Below, in pieces: positions 52,709 to 61,539 of a stretch of DNA of 64,000 nt. Location: positions 98,633 to 162,632 of the forward strand of contig CAJUEO010000002.1 of assembly GCA_910585685.1 (NCBI GenBank). The letters run 5' to 3'. The notes below the pieces were generated by a model, which did no database searches, was not told the origin of the DNA, and saw only the letters and a program-made list of their open reading frames with translations. How positions within the stretch are numbered: the stretch's first letter is position 1; every line of letters starts with the position of its first letter. Both the position numbers and the translations under genes were made by a program. Origin of the DNA: an uncultured Christensenella sp. GTDB taxonomy: Bacteria; Bacillota; Clostridia; Christensenellales; Borkfalkiaceae.

Positions 52709-53533
52709 CTACGCAAACCCATACTTTTTTATTATTTGTGCTATTGCTCCGTCATTATTTGTATCTGAAATAAAGCGTGCATGTTCTTTCAACTGCTCGT
52801 CGGCATTGCCTACGGCTATACCGAGACCTGCAACTTTAATCATGGATAAGTCGTTTAAATTATCTCCCACGGCTATACAATGTTCAATGCCAATATTAAA
52901 ATGTTTACAAAGGAATTTTACCGCTTCACCTTTTGTTTCGTTTATGGGTGAAACTTCAACAAGTACCTTTGCACTGCAAGTTATATCAAAGCGTGAACCA
53001 AGCCTATTTATTAGTTCTGAATATAGCTCGTTGCGCTCGTTTGGCGCAACAAGGCAGCTTACTTTATGGCAGTCAAGCGAATTATTTAAAACAAACTGCG
53101 AAATTTTACCTTCAACAAAAGTTGTTTGCACGCCTATAATGCGCTCATATACCTGCAAGTAATCGTTATCTTTGGGAATGTCCGTATATATCTTGTCTCC
53201 GCAATAAATATTAATGTAGCGACCGAGTTCCTCGATATTTCTACATATTTCAAAGGCGTCCGAACAGTCAAGCGATATATCTTTTATTATTTCGCCGCTC
53301 TCTATATCTGCAATAACACAGCCCTGATTTGCAATTACAAGCCCTTTTAAGCCCAACTCGCGAACGCGCGGCAATATCGAGCAAAGCATTCTTCCCGTAC
53401 AGACGGCAAAAATGCCTCCGCATTCAACATATTCATTTATGGCTTCTATAACTTTTTGGGGAATACGTTGATTGTCGTCAATCAATGTCCCGTCAAAGTC
53501 AGAAACGATAAGTTTATAGTTTATTTCTTTCAT
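52709..53533 (-). CDS. HAD-superfamily phosphatase, Cof type
   Basis: 274 aa. SDFDGTLID (nucleophile Asp12, acid/base Asp14), the C2B cap, and C-terminal AVGDNLNDLSMIKVAGLGIAVGNA. Cytosolic sugar-phosphate-type phosphatase with unknown substrate. It overlaps uvrC by four bases. Confidence 0.92.
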   Translation of the reverse strand: MKEINYKLIVSDFDGTLIDDNQRIPQKVIEAINEYVECGGIFAVCTGRMLCSILPRVRELGLKGLVIANQGCVIADIESGEIIKDISLDCSDAFEICRNIEELGRYINIYCGDKIYTDIPKDNDYLQVYERIIGVQTTFVEGKISQFVLNNSLDCHKVSCLVAPNERNELYSELINRLGSRFDITCSAKVLVEVSPINETKGEAVKFLCKHFNIGIEHCIAVGDNLNDLSMIKVAGLGIAVGNADEQLKEHARFISDTNNDGAIAQIIKKYGFA

Positions 53534-55335
53534 AAGTTTTCCTGTAAATAGGTCTTAATTTTAGCGGCAAGCGCAAGAGATATTCCGTCTATTTCGGCAA
53601 TGGCATTTATGTCGGCGTTCATAATTCCGTCAAGCGTGCCGAATTTATCGAGCAACGCCATTCTTCTTACCTTTCCTATGCCGTCAATTTCGGACAACAC
53701 GCTGCTTAAATTGCGTTTTGAATGAATGTTTCTAAAATAAGTTATAGCAAACCTATGCGCCTCGTCGCGTATTCTTTGAACCATTTTTAAGGAATAGTCG
53801 CGATGAGGTATTTTGACGCTTTCGCTTGAGTTTAAAGTAAAAATTTCTTCTTCTCTTTTAGCAAGCGACACAAGCTCAATGTCTGTAACGCCCTTCTCTT
53901 GAAAAATTTTCTCAACCGACGAAAGCTGCCCTTTTCCACCGTCAATGATAATCAAATCGGGCATAGGAAACTTTTCTTCCTCTGTTTTAAGTTTATCAAG
54001 CCTTCTTGTCAATACTTCCTGCAACGAAGCAAAGTCGTTAGCACCCTCTACGGTCTTTATTCTGAACCTGCGGTAACTGCTGCGGTCGGCTTCTCCGTCT
54101 ATAAATACAACCATTGAACCGACTTTGTCCACTCCGCTTATATTTGAAATATCATAGCACTCGATTCTGCGCGGATATGCCTTTAAAGACAACAGCTCTT
54201 GCAAGCGTTTGCAAGCATTTATTGTCATATCGTCCTTGTGCTTAATTTTATCGACCGACTTTTCCAAAAACTCCTGAGCGTTTTTTCGCGCCATTAATAG
54301 AAGTTTGAGCTTGTCCCCCTGTTTTGTCGCGGTAATTTCAACATTTTTGTCAAATCTTTCTTTAAAATAGTTTTGCAACAGTTCCTTTTCACAAAATTCT
54401 TCAAGAATAATTTCGGCAGGGATTTCGTGATTTTGATAATACTGCGTAATAAAGCTTGTCAAAGCCTCCCCGTCGCTCATATGCGCTTCATCGAGCGCAA
54501 AGCTGTTGCCGCCCTGCATTATTCCCTTTCTCGTAACAAGTATGTTGACGGCTGAGTACAAATTATTCGAAGCATATGCTATAATATCGGCGTCAATGTC
54601 ACGATTTAATGCCGTAATACGTTTGGATTCAAGCTTTGAAAGCATTTCAAGCTTGGTTTTATAGTCGAGAGCAAGTTCGAAATTTTCGTTTTCAGCCGCG
54701 TAAAACATTTTATTTTTTAGCAACGTTTCCGCCTCTTTATAGTTGCCGTCGAGAAAGCTTATCGCTTTTTTAACTCTTGAAACATACTCCTCGCGATTTG
54801 TTTTACCTGCGCATGGCGCAAGACATCTGCCTATATGATAATTCAAACATTCGCGTTTATTGCCTGTAATTTTAGTATGGCACAGCCTTATGCAAAAGGT
54901 AAGCTGTAAGGTATCGAGTATATCCTTACAATTAATCCCACCCATATAAGGCCCGAAATATTTACAGCCGTCTTTTCTTATTTTTCGCGTAATACTAAAA
55001 TTGGGATACTCGTCGCGCATATCTATTTTTATATACGGATAAGTTTTGTCGTCCTTTAACAAAATGTTGTATTTGGGCTTATATTTTTTTATTAAATTAT
55101 TTTCAAGCGCAAGCGCATCAATTTCGGAATTAGTTATTATATAGTTGAAATCACATATATTTTCAACCATTTTCATAACTTTTTCGGGTTTCGGCGTATT
55201 GTGAAAATACTGCCTGACCCTGTTTTTAAGCACGCGCGCTTTGCCGACATATATGACGTTGCCATACTTGTCAAGCATAATATAGACCCCGGGATTATCG
55301 GGTAAAAGTTTTAATTTTTCCTTTATTACGTCCAT
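53530..55335 (-). CDS. uvrC: UvrABC excinuclease subunit C
   Basis: 601 aa. GIY-YIG nuclease at the N-terminus (PGVYIMLDKYGNVIYVGKA), Cys-containing linker, UVR motif around 200-235, RNase H-like nuclease with RIECYDISNISG, and C-terminal helix-hairpin-helix (LSEIDGIGKVRRMALL). Makes both incisions in nucleotide excision repair. Confidence 0.96.
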   Translation of the reverse strand: MDVIKEKLKLLPDNPGVYIMLDKYGNVIYVGKARVLKNRVRQYFHNTPKPEKVMKMVENICDFNYIITNSEIDALALENNLIKKYKPKYNILLKDDKTYPYIKIDMRDEYPNFSITRKIRKDGCKYFGPYMGGINCKDILDTLQLTFCIRLCHTKITGNKRECLNYHIGRCLAPCAGKTNREEYVSRVKKAISFLDGNYKEAETLLKNKMFYAAENENFELALDYKTKLEMLSKLESKRITALNRDIDADIIAYASNNLYSAVNILVTRKGIMQGGNSFALDEAHMSDGEALTSFITQYYQNHEIPAEIILEEFCEKELLQNYFKERFDKNVEITATKQGDKLKLLLMARKNAQEFLEKSVDKIKHKDDMTINACKRLQELLSLKAYPRRIECYDISNISGVDKVGSMVVFIDGEADRSSYRRFRIKTVEGANDFASLQEVLTRRLDKLKTEEEKFPMPDLIIIDGGKGQLSSVEKIFQEKGVTDIELVSLAKREEEIFTLNSSESVKIPHRDYSLKMVQRIRDEAHRFAITYFRNIHSKRNLSSVLSEIDGIGKVRRMALLDKFGTLDGIMNADINAIAEIDGISLALAAKIKTYLQENL

Positions 55336-55388
55336 ACAACTATTTTTAATTATAACATATTACCGTATTATTTGCAATCTTAAAAATA

Positions 55389-55416
55389 AAAATCTTGCCA
55401 ATAGCGGCAAGATTTT
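55389..55416. terminator. Terminator after arsR
   Basis: 11-bp stem 55389-55399 with 55406-55416, loop of six, T/A-runs on both sides. Confidence 0.88.
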
Positions 55417-55418
55417 TT

Positions 55419-55757
55419 CTAACAACCTAAAAATTCAACACCTTTTAACATTACGTCGTTTACGGTATCGTTTACCAAACTGTAAAAAATTATTTTTCCC
55501 TGTCTTTCGCTCTTTACAATTCCCAGATTTTTCAACAGCCGCAATTGGTGTGAAATGGTCGTCTGGTTAATTTCAAGTACGCGCGATAAATCTGTAACGC
55601 ACATTTCCGAAATTGCAAGAGCAGACAACATTCTCACCCTCGTCGGGTCTGCAAAAATAGAAAAAAAGCAAACTATACTGTCAAGAACATCGCCCTCAGG
55701 CACATATTCCAAAACCAAATCTTTTGTTCGTCTGTCTAAAAGCATTGTATCAGTCAT
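55419..55757 (-). CDS. ArsR/SmtB-family metal-sensing repressor
   Basis: 112 aa from the ATG at 55757 with GGAGG upstream; the longer frame starts over the promoter. Winged helix with FADPTRVRMLSALAISEMCVTDLSRVLEINQTTISHQLRLLK. The ArsR-type metal motif CVCDL reads CVTDL, keeping one of two cysteines; another Cys is the last residue. The inducer is therefore unclear; the copper ATPase next to it makes copper, silver or cadmium plausible. Confidence 0.9.
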   Translation of the reverse strand: MTDTMLLDRRTKDLVLEYVPEGDVLDSIVCFFSIFADPTRVRMLSALAISEMCVTDLSRVLEINQTTISHQLRLLKNLGIVKSERQGKIIFYSLVNDTVNDVMLKGVEFLGC

Positions 55758-55775
55758 CACGCTACCTCCGTAATA

Positions 55776-55828
55776 ATTATAAAGCCCCGTATGCTGATAT
55801 GTCAATGCGTTACAATAATATATATTGT
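55776..55828 (-). promoter_or_regulatory. arsR promoter with candidate operator
   Basis: Minus strand: TTGACA (55805-55800), 18-nt spacer, TATAAT (55781-55776). Just upstream an inverted repeat ACAATA-N5-TATTGT (55812-55828) is a candidate operator. Confidence 0.65.
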
Positions 55829-55847
55829 CACAAAATGTCTTTGTTTG

Positions 55848-56063
55848 TCACTTTGCTTCTATAGACACAACTTTATAGCCGGCGTCAGTTATAAGAGCCT
55901 TAATTTCGTCGTCGCTGACCTCTTCACGGCTTCTGATAACCGCAATATTTTTTTTGAGCTTTACGTCGACGGATATAACGTTTTGCGCCGTTGCAAGCTT
56001 ATCTTCCACTCGCTTAGCGCAATGAGCGCAGCACATTCCCTCGATATTTACAGTCTTTTTCAT
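55848..56063 (-). CDS. copZ: Probable independently translated CopZ copper chaperone (internal start in copA)
   Basis: 71 aa, in frame with copA. The ATG at 56063 has AGGGAG eight bases upstream, better than many true sites in this window, and the protein begins MKKTVNIEGMCCAHC like a free CopZ. It could come either from a recent loss of the copA stop or from dual use of the frame. The independent start is inference. Confidence 0.6.
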   Translation of the reverse strand: MKKTVNIEGMCCAHCAKRVEDKLATAQNVISVDVKLKKNIAVIRSREEVSDDEIKALITDAGYKVVSIEAK

Positions 56064-58298
56064 TATTATATCTCCCTTTATAAGTTTTTTATTTTTATAC
56101 AGTAACAGTCTCAATGCGTTGCCGACTACAAACAGTGACGACAAACTCATACAAGCTGCGGCTATCATTGGATTAAACACAAAATTCAATGCCGTAAATG
56201 CACCTGCAGCTACGGGTATCATTATTACGTTATAGAAAAACGCCCAAAACAAATTTTCTTTAATGTTTAAAACCGTTACTCTGCTTAAATCAAACATTGT
56301 ATCGAGCGTTCTCAAATCTTCGCTTACAAGCACAATATCCGCCGAGTCAATCGCAACGTCGGTACCGTTACCCATTGCCACGCCGACGTCGGCTTGCTTT
56401 AACGCAGGTGAGTCGTTTATTCCGTCACCTACCATAGCAACCTTTCCACCGACCGTCTGCACGTTTTGAACGGCTTTTAGCTTATCCTCCGGCATAACTT
56501 CTGCAACGAACTCTTGAATACCTACAAGATTTGCAACGGCCTGCGCAGTCTTGCTTTCATCTCCCGTAAGCATTGCAAGCCTGATATTTCGAGCTTTTAA
56601 TAATTTTATCGCCTCGGCGCTGCCTTCCTTTACAGTATCGGCAATCGCAATCAAACACATTACAGCTTTTTCAGAAGCAAGATATATTACGGTTTTACCG
56701 CTTTCAGAAAAGCTTGCAGCCAAATTTTTTACGTTATCGGGAATTTTTATACCGCCTAAAAGCTTGGTATTGCCTAAATAATACTTTGTACCGTCATATT
56801 GCGCAACTGCGCCTTTACCTACTATATATTCAAATCCGCTAATTTCAAACCCGTCTCGAACGTATTCAACTACGCATTTTGCAAGCGGATGATTTGAATT
56901 TTGTTCAATGCCGCAGGCAAGCTTTAACGCCCAATCTCTGTCGCAACCGAATGTTTCTACGTCGGTAACTTTTGGCTTCCCCTCGGTGATCGTAGCCGTT
57001 TTATCGAGAAGAACCGAGTTTAAGTCGCACACTTTTTGCAAGCTTTCGGCGTCTTTATATAAAATTCCGAGCGAAGCGCCCTTGCCTGTTGCCGTCATTA
57101 TGGCAACGGGTGTTGCAAGCCCCAACGCGCACGGGCAAGAGACAACAAGCACGCTTATGGCGTAAGTTACGCAATGCTCGGGTTTAAAGCCGCCGTCAAC
57201 AGCCAGCCATATTAAAAATGTGGCTATTGCAATAATTACCACAATGGGCACAAATATTCCGGCAACTTTATCTGCAAATTTTTGAATGGGCGCTTTGCTT
57301 GCGCCTGCCTCTTTTACCATTTTTATTATTTTGGAGAGAGTAGTTTCCGCACCGACACGCTCGGCACGCATCTTTATAACTCCGCTCTTAACAACCGCAG
57401 CGGTAGTGACAAAATCACCTGTCGAAACCTCCACGGGCAAGCTCTCTCCCGTAACGGCGCATTTATCTACAAATGAGCTACCGTCTATAATCACGCCGTC
57501 CACAGGGATATATTCTCCCTGCTTTACAACAAGAATATCTCCTACTTTCACGTCTTTAACAGAAATTTGTTTTTGCACGCCGTCAACTTCAACAGTTACG
57601 GTATCGGGCGCTAACTTTAATAATTTTTCAATTTCAGAGCCGGTCTTCTTTTTCGACTTTTCTTCCAGCCATTTTCCTACGGTTACAAGCGCCAAAATCA
57701 TAGCCGCCGATTCGAAATGCAAGTTCATGGCATTTTGAACTTCGTCCATACCGACGAATATAAATACCGTCAAAACTACCGAATATATGAACGAAACTCC
57801 CGAACCGAGCGCAACGAGCGTATCCATATTAGGCACGCGCTTGAAAACCGCTATGACTCCGTTTTTAAAAAAGGAATAATTTACGCCTATAATTACCGCC
57901 GCCAATATTGCCTGATACAGAGCAAACCACCTTGAATTGCCCTCGTGAGGATTTAGAAAAGGCGGTACGGGCGCTCCGAACATATGCCCCATTGAAACGT
58001 ACATCAACGGAACAAGCAGACAGACAGATATAATAAAGCGAATAAATAATTGCCTATCCTTGCTCTTTTCCTCTGCTATCGGCTTCTCACCTTCGTTAAA
58101 GATTCCGTAACCGAGCGACTTAACCGCGTCGAAAATTGTTTGTTCGGATACGAGTTTTTCGTCAAATTCAACGGTCATGCTCATAGCCATAAGGCTGACT
58201 TCGCAAGAATAAATTCCCTCAATCTTTGAAAGTACCCTTTCGATACCCGAAGAACAAGCCGAACAAGTCATTCCCGTTATTTCATATGATTTATTCAA
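55848..58298 (-). CDS. copA: Copper(I)-exporting P-type ATPase fused to a C-terminal CopZ domain
   Basis: 816 aa. N-terminal HMA domain with MTCSAC (10-15); P1B ATPase core with AVTGES (281-286), CPC (388-390), phosphorylation motif DKTAT (432-436, normally DKTGT), NHPLA, GDGINDSPA, FFYN and MSLSS, the residues of Cu(I) pumps. The last 71 residues (746-816) are a second HMA domain with MCCAHC, identical in form to the chaperone CopZ. Start is TTG at 58298 after AGAGG. Exports Cu(I) from the cytoplasm. Confidence 0.92.
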   Translation of the reverse strand: MNKSYEITGMTCSACSSGIERVLSKIEGIYSCEVSLMAMSMTVEFDEKLVSEQTIFDAVKSLGYGIFNEGEKPIAEEKSKDRQLFIRFIISVCLLVPLMYVSMGHMFGAPVPPFLNPHEGNSRWFALYQAILAAVIIGVNYSFFKNGVIAVFKRVPNMDTLVALGSGVSFIYSVVLTVFIFVGMDEVQNAMNLHFESAAMILALVTVGKWLEEKSKKKTGSEIEKLLKLAPDTVTVEVDGVQKQISVKDVKVGDILVVKQGEYIPVDGVIIDGSSFVDKCAVTGESLPVEVSTGDFVTTAAVVKSGVIKMRAERVGAETTLSKIIKMVKEAGASKAPIQKFADKVAGIFVPIVVIIAIATFLIWLAVDGGFKPEHCVTYAISVLVVSCPCALGLATPVAIMTATGKGASLGILYKDAESLQKVCDLNSVLLDKTATITEGKPKVTDVETFGCDRDWALKLACGIEQNSNHPLAKCVVEYVRDGFEISGFEYIVGKGAVAQYDGTKYYLGNTKLLGGIKIPDNVKNLAASFSESGKTVIYLASEKAVMCLIAIADTVKEGSAEAIKLLKARNIRLAMLTGDESKTAQAVANLVGIQEFVAEVMPEDKLKAVQNVQTVGGKVAMVGDGINDSPALKQADVGVAMGNGTDVAIDSADIVLVSEDLRTLDTMFDLSRVTVLNIKENLFWAFFYNVIMIPVAAGAFTALNFVFNPMIAAACMSLSSLFVVGNALRLLLYKNKKLIKGDIIMKKTVNIEGMCCAHCAKRVEDKLATAQNVISVDVKLKKNIAVIRSREEVSDDEIKALITDAGYKVVSIEAK

Positions 58299-58326
58299 TA
58301 TTTACCTCTTAAATATTATTGGTAAC

Positions 58327-58367
58327 ATTATAAAACCTAATTCCCATTAAGTCAATAGGAATTAGGT
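58327..58367 (-). promoter_or_regulatory. copA promoter inside an inverted repeat
   Basis: Minus strand: TTGACT (58355-58350), 17-nt spacer, TATAAT (58332-58327). Perfect 10-bp arms ACCTAATTCC/GGAATTAGGT (58335-58344, 58358-58367) enclose the -35 and cover part of the spacer; a likely operator. Confidence 0.7.
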
Positions 58368-58380
58368 AATTTCAAAAAAA

Positions 58381-59397
58381 TTAATGAAGTTTTTCAAAAA
58401 AATGATTTTTTGCAAGCTCTTCTTCGACGCTCATACCCGAGCCAAGCGCAAGCAAAACCTTTGTTGTTGCCATTTCGAAGCTTATGTCGTAAGCAGTAGT
58501 ACATTTTTCGACAAGCCCGAGCGCACTTCCGTAAGTTCGTGCGCTACTATCAACTGGAGCAATTACAACCTCTATGCCCAAGCTCTTGCAATATTCAAGA
58601 AAGTTATTGAAGTTTGCCTCTTTACCCTTGGTGCATACCGTTCCGCTGTGGTATAGCTGAACCATAACTGCCTTGGGCTTTACTTCTGTAAATCGGTAAA
58701 AGTCAAAATTGAGCAGCGAGTGCGCCTGAATTGTTACCATATCCATACAGAGCTTTTGTGCCGCACACGGCTCTCTGTTTTGCCTCAACTGTTCGGGCGT
58801 GGGATTATAAGCATTTATATTATATATAAACTTTCCGTCAACAATCTCCCCGTAATGTACGCCCATTATGCTTTCGTAATTTCCCTCAATCTGCGTTGCC
58901 GAAATTAACCTGCTTGCGAGATGAATTTTGCAGTTTTCTCCGTGATTTTCAAAGCTGACAAAAACACCGCCGTAATCGACACTATTAATAAAATTAATTG
59001 CGTTTGCAAAATTTTCGACGCCTCTGCTTCGACTGTCGTCAAGCGGAAAAAGCGCGGATACAAATACAATGGGAATTTTAATATCGCAGAAAAGCTGACT
59101 GAATAAATTTGCAGTAAACGAAAGCGTATCCGTACCGTGAGTGACAATTATACCGTCATAAGCCTGCTTATCGACTCCGCGAACACAGTCTGCCATTTTT
59201 TCAAGGTCGGAAGGCTGAACGTTTTCACTTAATATATTCAAAGGGCGCAATTCATCGAAAACGACGTTCGAATTATATCTTTTACGGTATAATTCAATTA
59301 AATAGCTCTTTTCTTCCTGCCTTAAATCGACGGTGTCTCCGCTAATCTTCGAACCGATAGTTCCACCCGTAAAAATTACACAAATTTTGTTTTTCAT
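58381..59397 (-). CDS. ansA: L-asparaginase, type I
   Basis: 338 aa. FTGGTIGS with the nucleophilic Thr13 and VTHGTDTLSF with the second Thr-Asp pair; no signal peptide, so cytoplasmic. Hydrolyses asparagine to aspartate and ammonia. It follows asnS by 18 bases, so asparagine charging and breakdown are co-expressed. Confidence 0.93.
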   Translation of the reverse strand: MKNKICVIFTGGTIGSKISGDTVDLRQEEKSYLIELYRKRYNSNVVFDELRPLNILSENVQPSDLEKMADCVRGVDKQAYDGIIVTHGTDTLSFTANLFSQLFCDIKIPIVFVSALFPLDDSRSRGVENFANAINFINSVDYGGVFVSFENHGENCKIHLASRLISATQIEGNYESIMGVHYGEIVDGKFIYNINAYNPTPEQLRQNREPCAAQKLCMDMVTIQAHSLLNFDFYRFTEVKPKAVMVQLYHSGTVCTKGKEANFNNFLEYCKSLGIEVVIAPVDSSARTYGSALGLVEKCTTAYDISFEMATTKVLLALGSGMSVEEELAKNHFFEKLH

Positions 59398-59415
59398 AGA
59401 GTAAAACCCACAAAA

Positions 59416-60792
59416 TTAAAGGCTACCTACAGTGCGAGGATAAAGCAACGTATCTCTTATGTTTGAAACGCCGGTGACGTACATTAAAATGCGCTCGAAT
59501 CCAAGCCCGAAACCGCTATGAGGCACGCTGCCGAATTTGCGCGTATCGAGGTATTCTGTATAAGCTTCAAGCGGCATATTGCGCTTTACCATAGCTTCTT
59601 TAAGCTTGTTTAAATCCGCTTCACGCTCGCTGCAACCGATAATTTCCCCGACACCGGGAACAAGCAAATCTGTGGCGGCAACCGTCTTGCCGTCCGAATT
59701 TTGCTTCATATAGAAAGATTTTATATCCTTGGGATAATCTGTTACGAAAACGGGCTTTTTATAATACTCTTCGGTAAGATATTTTTCGTGCTCGGTCTGC
59801 AAGTCGCTGCCCCATTCAACGGGGAAATTGAACTGCTTACCCGATTTTTTAAGAATTTCAACCGCTTCGGTATAGGTAACTTTTACAAAATCGTTAGATA
59901 TGACCGTCTGAAGTTTTTCTATCAGTCCTTTTTCAGCCCTTTCATTGAAGAAAGCAAGCTCTTCGGGGCAGTTTTCAAGCACTTCACCTATAATAAACTT
60001 TATAAAGTCCTCGGCAATATCTATTATTTCATTTAAGTCACAGAAGCATACTTCCGGCTCGATATGCCAAAACTCTGCAGCATGACGGGGGGTATTGCTG
60101 TGCTCGGCACGGAATGTAGGTCCGAAAGTATAAATTTTGCCAAGCCCCATTGCGGCAATTTCTCCCTCTAACTGACCTGAAACTGTTAAAGAAGCTTTTG
60201 CACCGAAAAAGTCGTTTGCATAATACTCCTCTTCCGTCTTATACGCAGTATTCCAAGGATGTGTGGTGACGCGGAACATTTCTCCCGCGCCCTCGCAATC
60301 GCTCCCCGTAAGAATGGGCGTCTGCACATATTTGTAGCCGTGCTTGTGAAAATATTTATGAATTGCGAACGCAAGCTCGTTTCTGACGGCAAATACTGCC
60401 TCGAAATAGCGCGTGCGCGGTCTCAAATGCGGAATAGTTCTCAAAAATTCAAGCGTATGGTGTTTTTTCTGTAAGGGGAAATCCACCGGGCACTCGCCAA
60501 GCACGGTTATCTCCCTTACGCTTATCTCAAACCCGTTTCTCTCGGACGGAATAAATATGCCGGTTATCTGCAGAGCCGTGCCTACGGCAAGCGCAGGCTT
60601 AACCGAAGCTTCGTCAACAATATTCTTTTCGATTACAAGCTGTACGTTTCTAAGACAGGTACCGTCGTTGAGTTCTATAAAAGAAATACTCTTCGAGTCG
60701 CGCCAGGTTCTTACCCAGCCGCAGACGGTAACGCTTTTATCCCTGAATTTTTCGGAATCCGAAAACAAAATTTTTATATCGGTATGTTTCAT
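59416..60792 (-). CDS. asnS: Asparaginyl-tRNA synthetase
   Basis: 458 aa. OB-fold anticodon domain (VTVCGWVRTWRDSKSISFIEL) and class II core with the motif 2 FRAEHSNTPRHAAEFWHIEPE and motif 3 GFGLGFERILMYV. The residues FWHIEPE are typical of AsnRS versus AspRS. No T-box seen. GGAGG before the ATG. Confidence 0.96.
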   Translation of the reverse strand: MKHTDIKILFSDSEKFRDKSVTVCGWVRTWRDSKSISFIELNDGTCLRNVQLVIEKNIVDEASVKPALAVGTALQITGIFIPSERNGFEISVREITVLGECPVDFPLQKKHHTLEFLRTIPHLRPRTRYFEAVFAVRNELAFAIHKYFHKHGYKYVQTPILTGSDCEGAGEMFRVTTHPWNTAYKTEEEYYANDFFGAKASLTVSGQLEGEIAAMGLGKIYTFGPTFRAEHSNTPRHAAEFWHIEPEVCFCDLNEIIDIAEDFIKFIIGEVLENCPEELAFFNERAEKGLIEKLQTVISNDFVKVTYTEAVEILKKSGKQFNFPVEWGSDLQTEHEKYLTEEYYKKPVFVTDYPKDIKSFYMKQNSDGKTVAATDLLVPGVGEIIGCSEREADLNKLKEAMVKRNMPLEAYTEYLDTRKFGSVPHSGFGLGFERILMYVTGVSNIRDTLLYPRTVGSL

Positions 60793-60815
60793 TATAGCCT
60801 CCGCATTATAAAATT

Positions 60816-60839
60816 ACGGACTGCCGCGAGGCAGTCCGT
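60816..60839 (-). terminator. Hairpin between rpmF and asnS
   Basis: 10-bp GC-rich stem 60816-60825 with 60830-60839, loop of four; the T-tract on the minus strand is poor, so termination may be partial. Confidence 0.65.
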
Positions 60840-60846
60840 GTGTTTG

Positions 60847-61038
60847 TTAGTTAGCTTTCTTTTCTTCGTGCGATACTACTTCGACTTTATCGTAGAAACC
60901 GCAATTTCCGCAAACCTTATGAGCCTCTTTCAATTCGTGACAATGAGGACACTCTACAAGTGTAGGAGCCGTTGCCTTGTAGTTTGCAAATCTCTTATTA
61001 GTTCTGCTTTTGGACTGTTTTCCCTTAGGTACTGCCAT
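60847..61038 (-). CDS. rpmF: 50S ribosomal protein L32
   Basis: 63 aa. MAVPKGKQSKSRTNKR start and a four-Cys zinc ribbon (CPHCHEL...CGNCGFY), so the zinc-binding form. Follows yceD by 21 bases, the usual order. Confidence 0.97.
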   Translation of the reverse strand: MAVPKGKQSKSRTNKRFANYKATAPTLVECPHCHELKEAHKVCGNCGFYDKVEVVSHEEKKAN

Positions 61039-61059
61039 TTCTTTACACCTCTTCTTTTT

Positions 61060-61464
61060 TTATTTAGGAATGTCAATACCTTTACAGTCCTCTTTGCAGA
61101 GCAAAATGCTCGGTTGACCGATAAGTATTGCATCATCAACGGCGGATTTCAAGTTTATTTTAATTCCGTCGTAATAGTAATTTTCATCGTCCTCTTCAGG
61201 TACGAAAAGCAATTCCGAAGTAAAAGTTACATCTTTCTCGGCGTCGCTTAAACAATACGAACACTTTCCGACAAGTTTGTATGCGATATTTAAGATTACT
61301 TCAACGCTGTCATCGTCAAAAATCTCGTAATTGCCGAATACTTTTACTCTGCCGTCGATATTGCTCAAAGGTACCAAACTCAAATCAGAGTCGGGTAAAT
61401 AGTCAAATTCAAAACTACCCGTGTACTTTTTTAGAGCGTTTAACTTTTTTACTTCTATTTCCAT
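61060..61464 (-). CDS. YceD-family (DUF177) protein
   Basis: 134 aa. Contains CSYCLSDAEKDV and the C-terminal LLCKEDCKGI typical of DUF177, linked to 23S rRNA accumulation. Paired with rpmF. Its ATG is about 12 bases after the expected transcription start. Confidence 0.9.
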   Translation of the reverse strand: MEIEVKKLNALKKYTGSFEFDYLPDSDLSLVPLSNIDGRVKVFGNYEIFDDDSVEVILNIAYKLVGKCSYCLSDAEKDVTFTSELLFVPEEDDENYYYDGIKINLKSAVDDAILIGQPSILLCKEDCKGIDIPK

Positions 61465-61482
61465 ATCTCAGTTGACTATAAA

Positions 61483-61511
61483 ATTATAGTATAAGCCAAA
61501 ATCTTTGTCAA
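61483..61511 (-). promoter_or_regulatory. Consensus promoter of yceD-rpmF
   Basis: Minus strand: TTGACA (61511-61506), 17-nt spacer, TATAAT (61488-61483). Confidence 0.88.
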
Positions 61512-61539
61512 CTTATTTTTGCAGACGATATATAAATTT

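Noticed and set aside
55758..55805. Upstream start of the ArsR protein at 55805
   Set aside because: It would lie over the -35 and -10 of the promoter; the ATG at 55757 has GGAGG at proper spacing.
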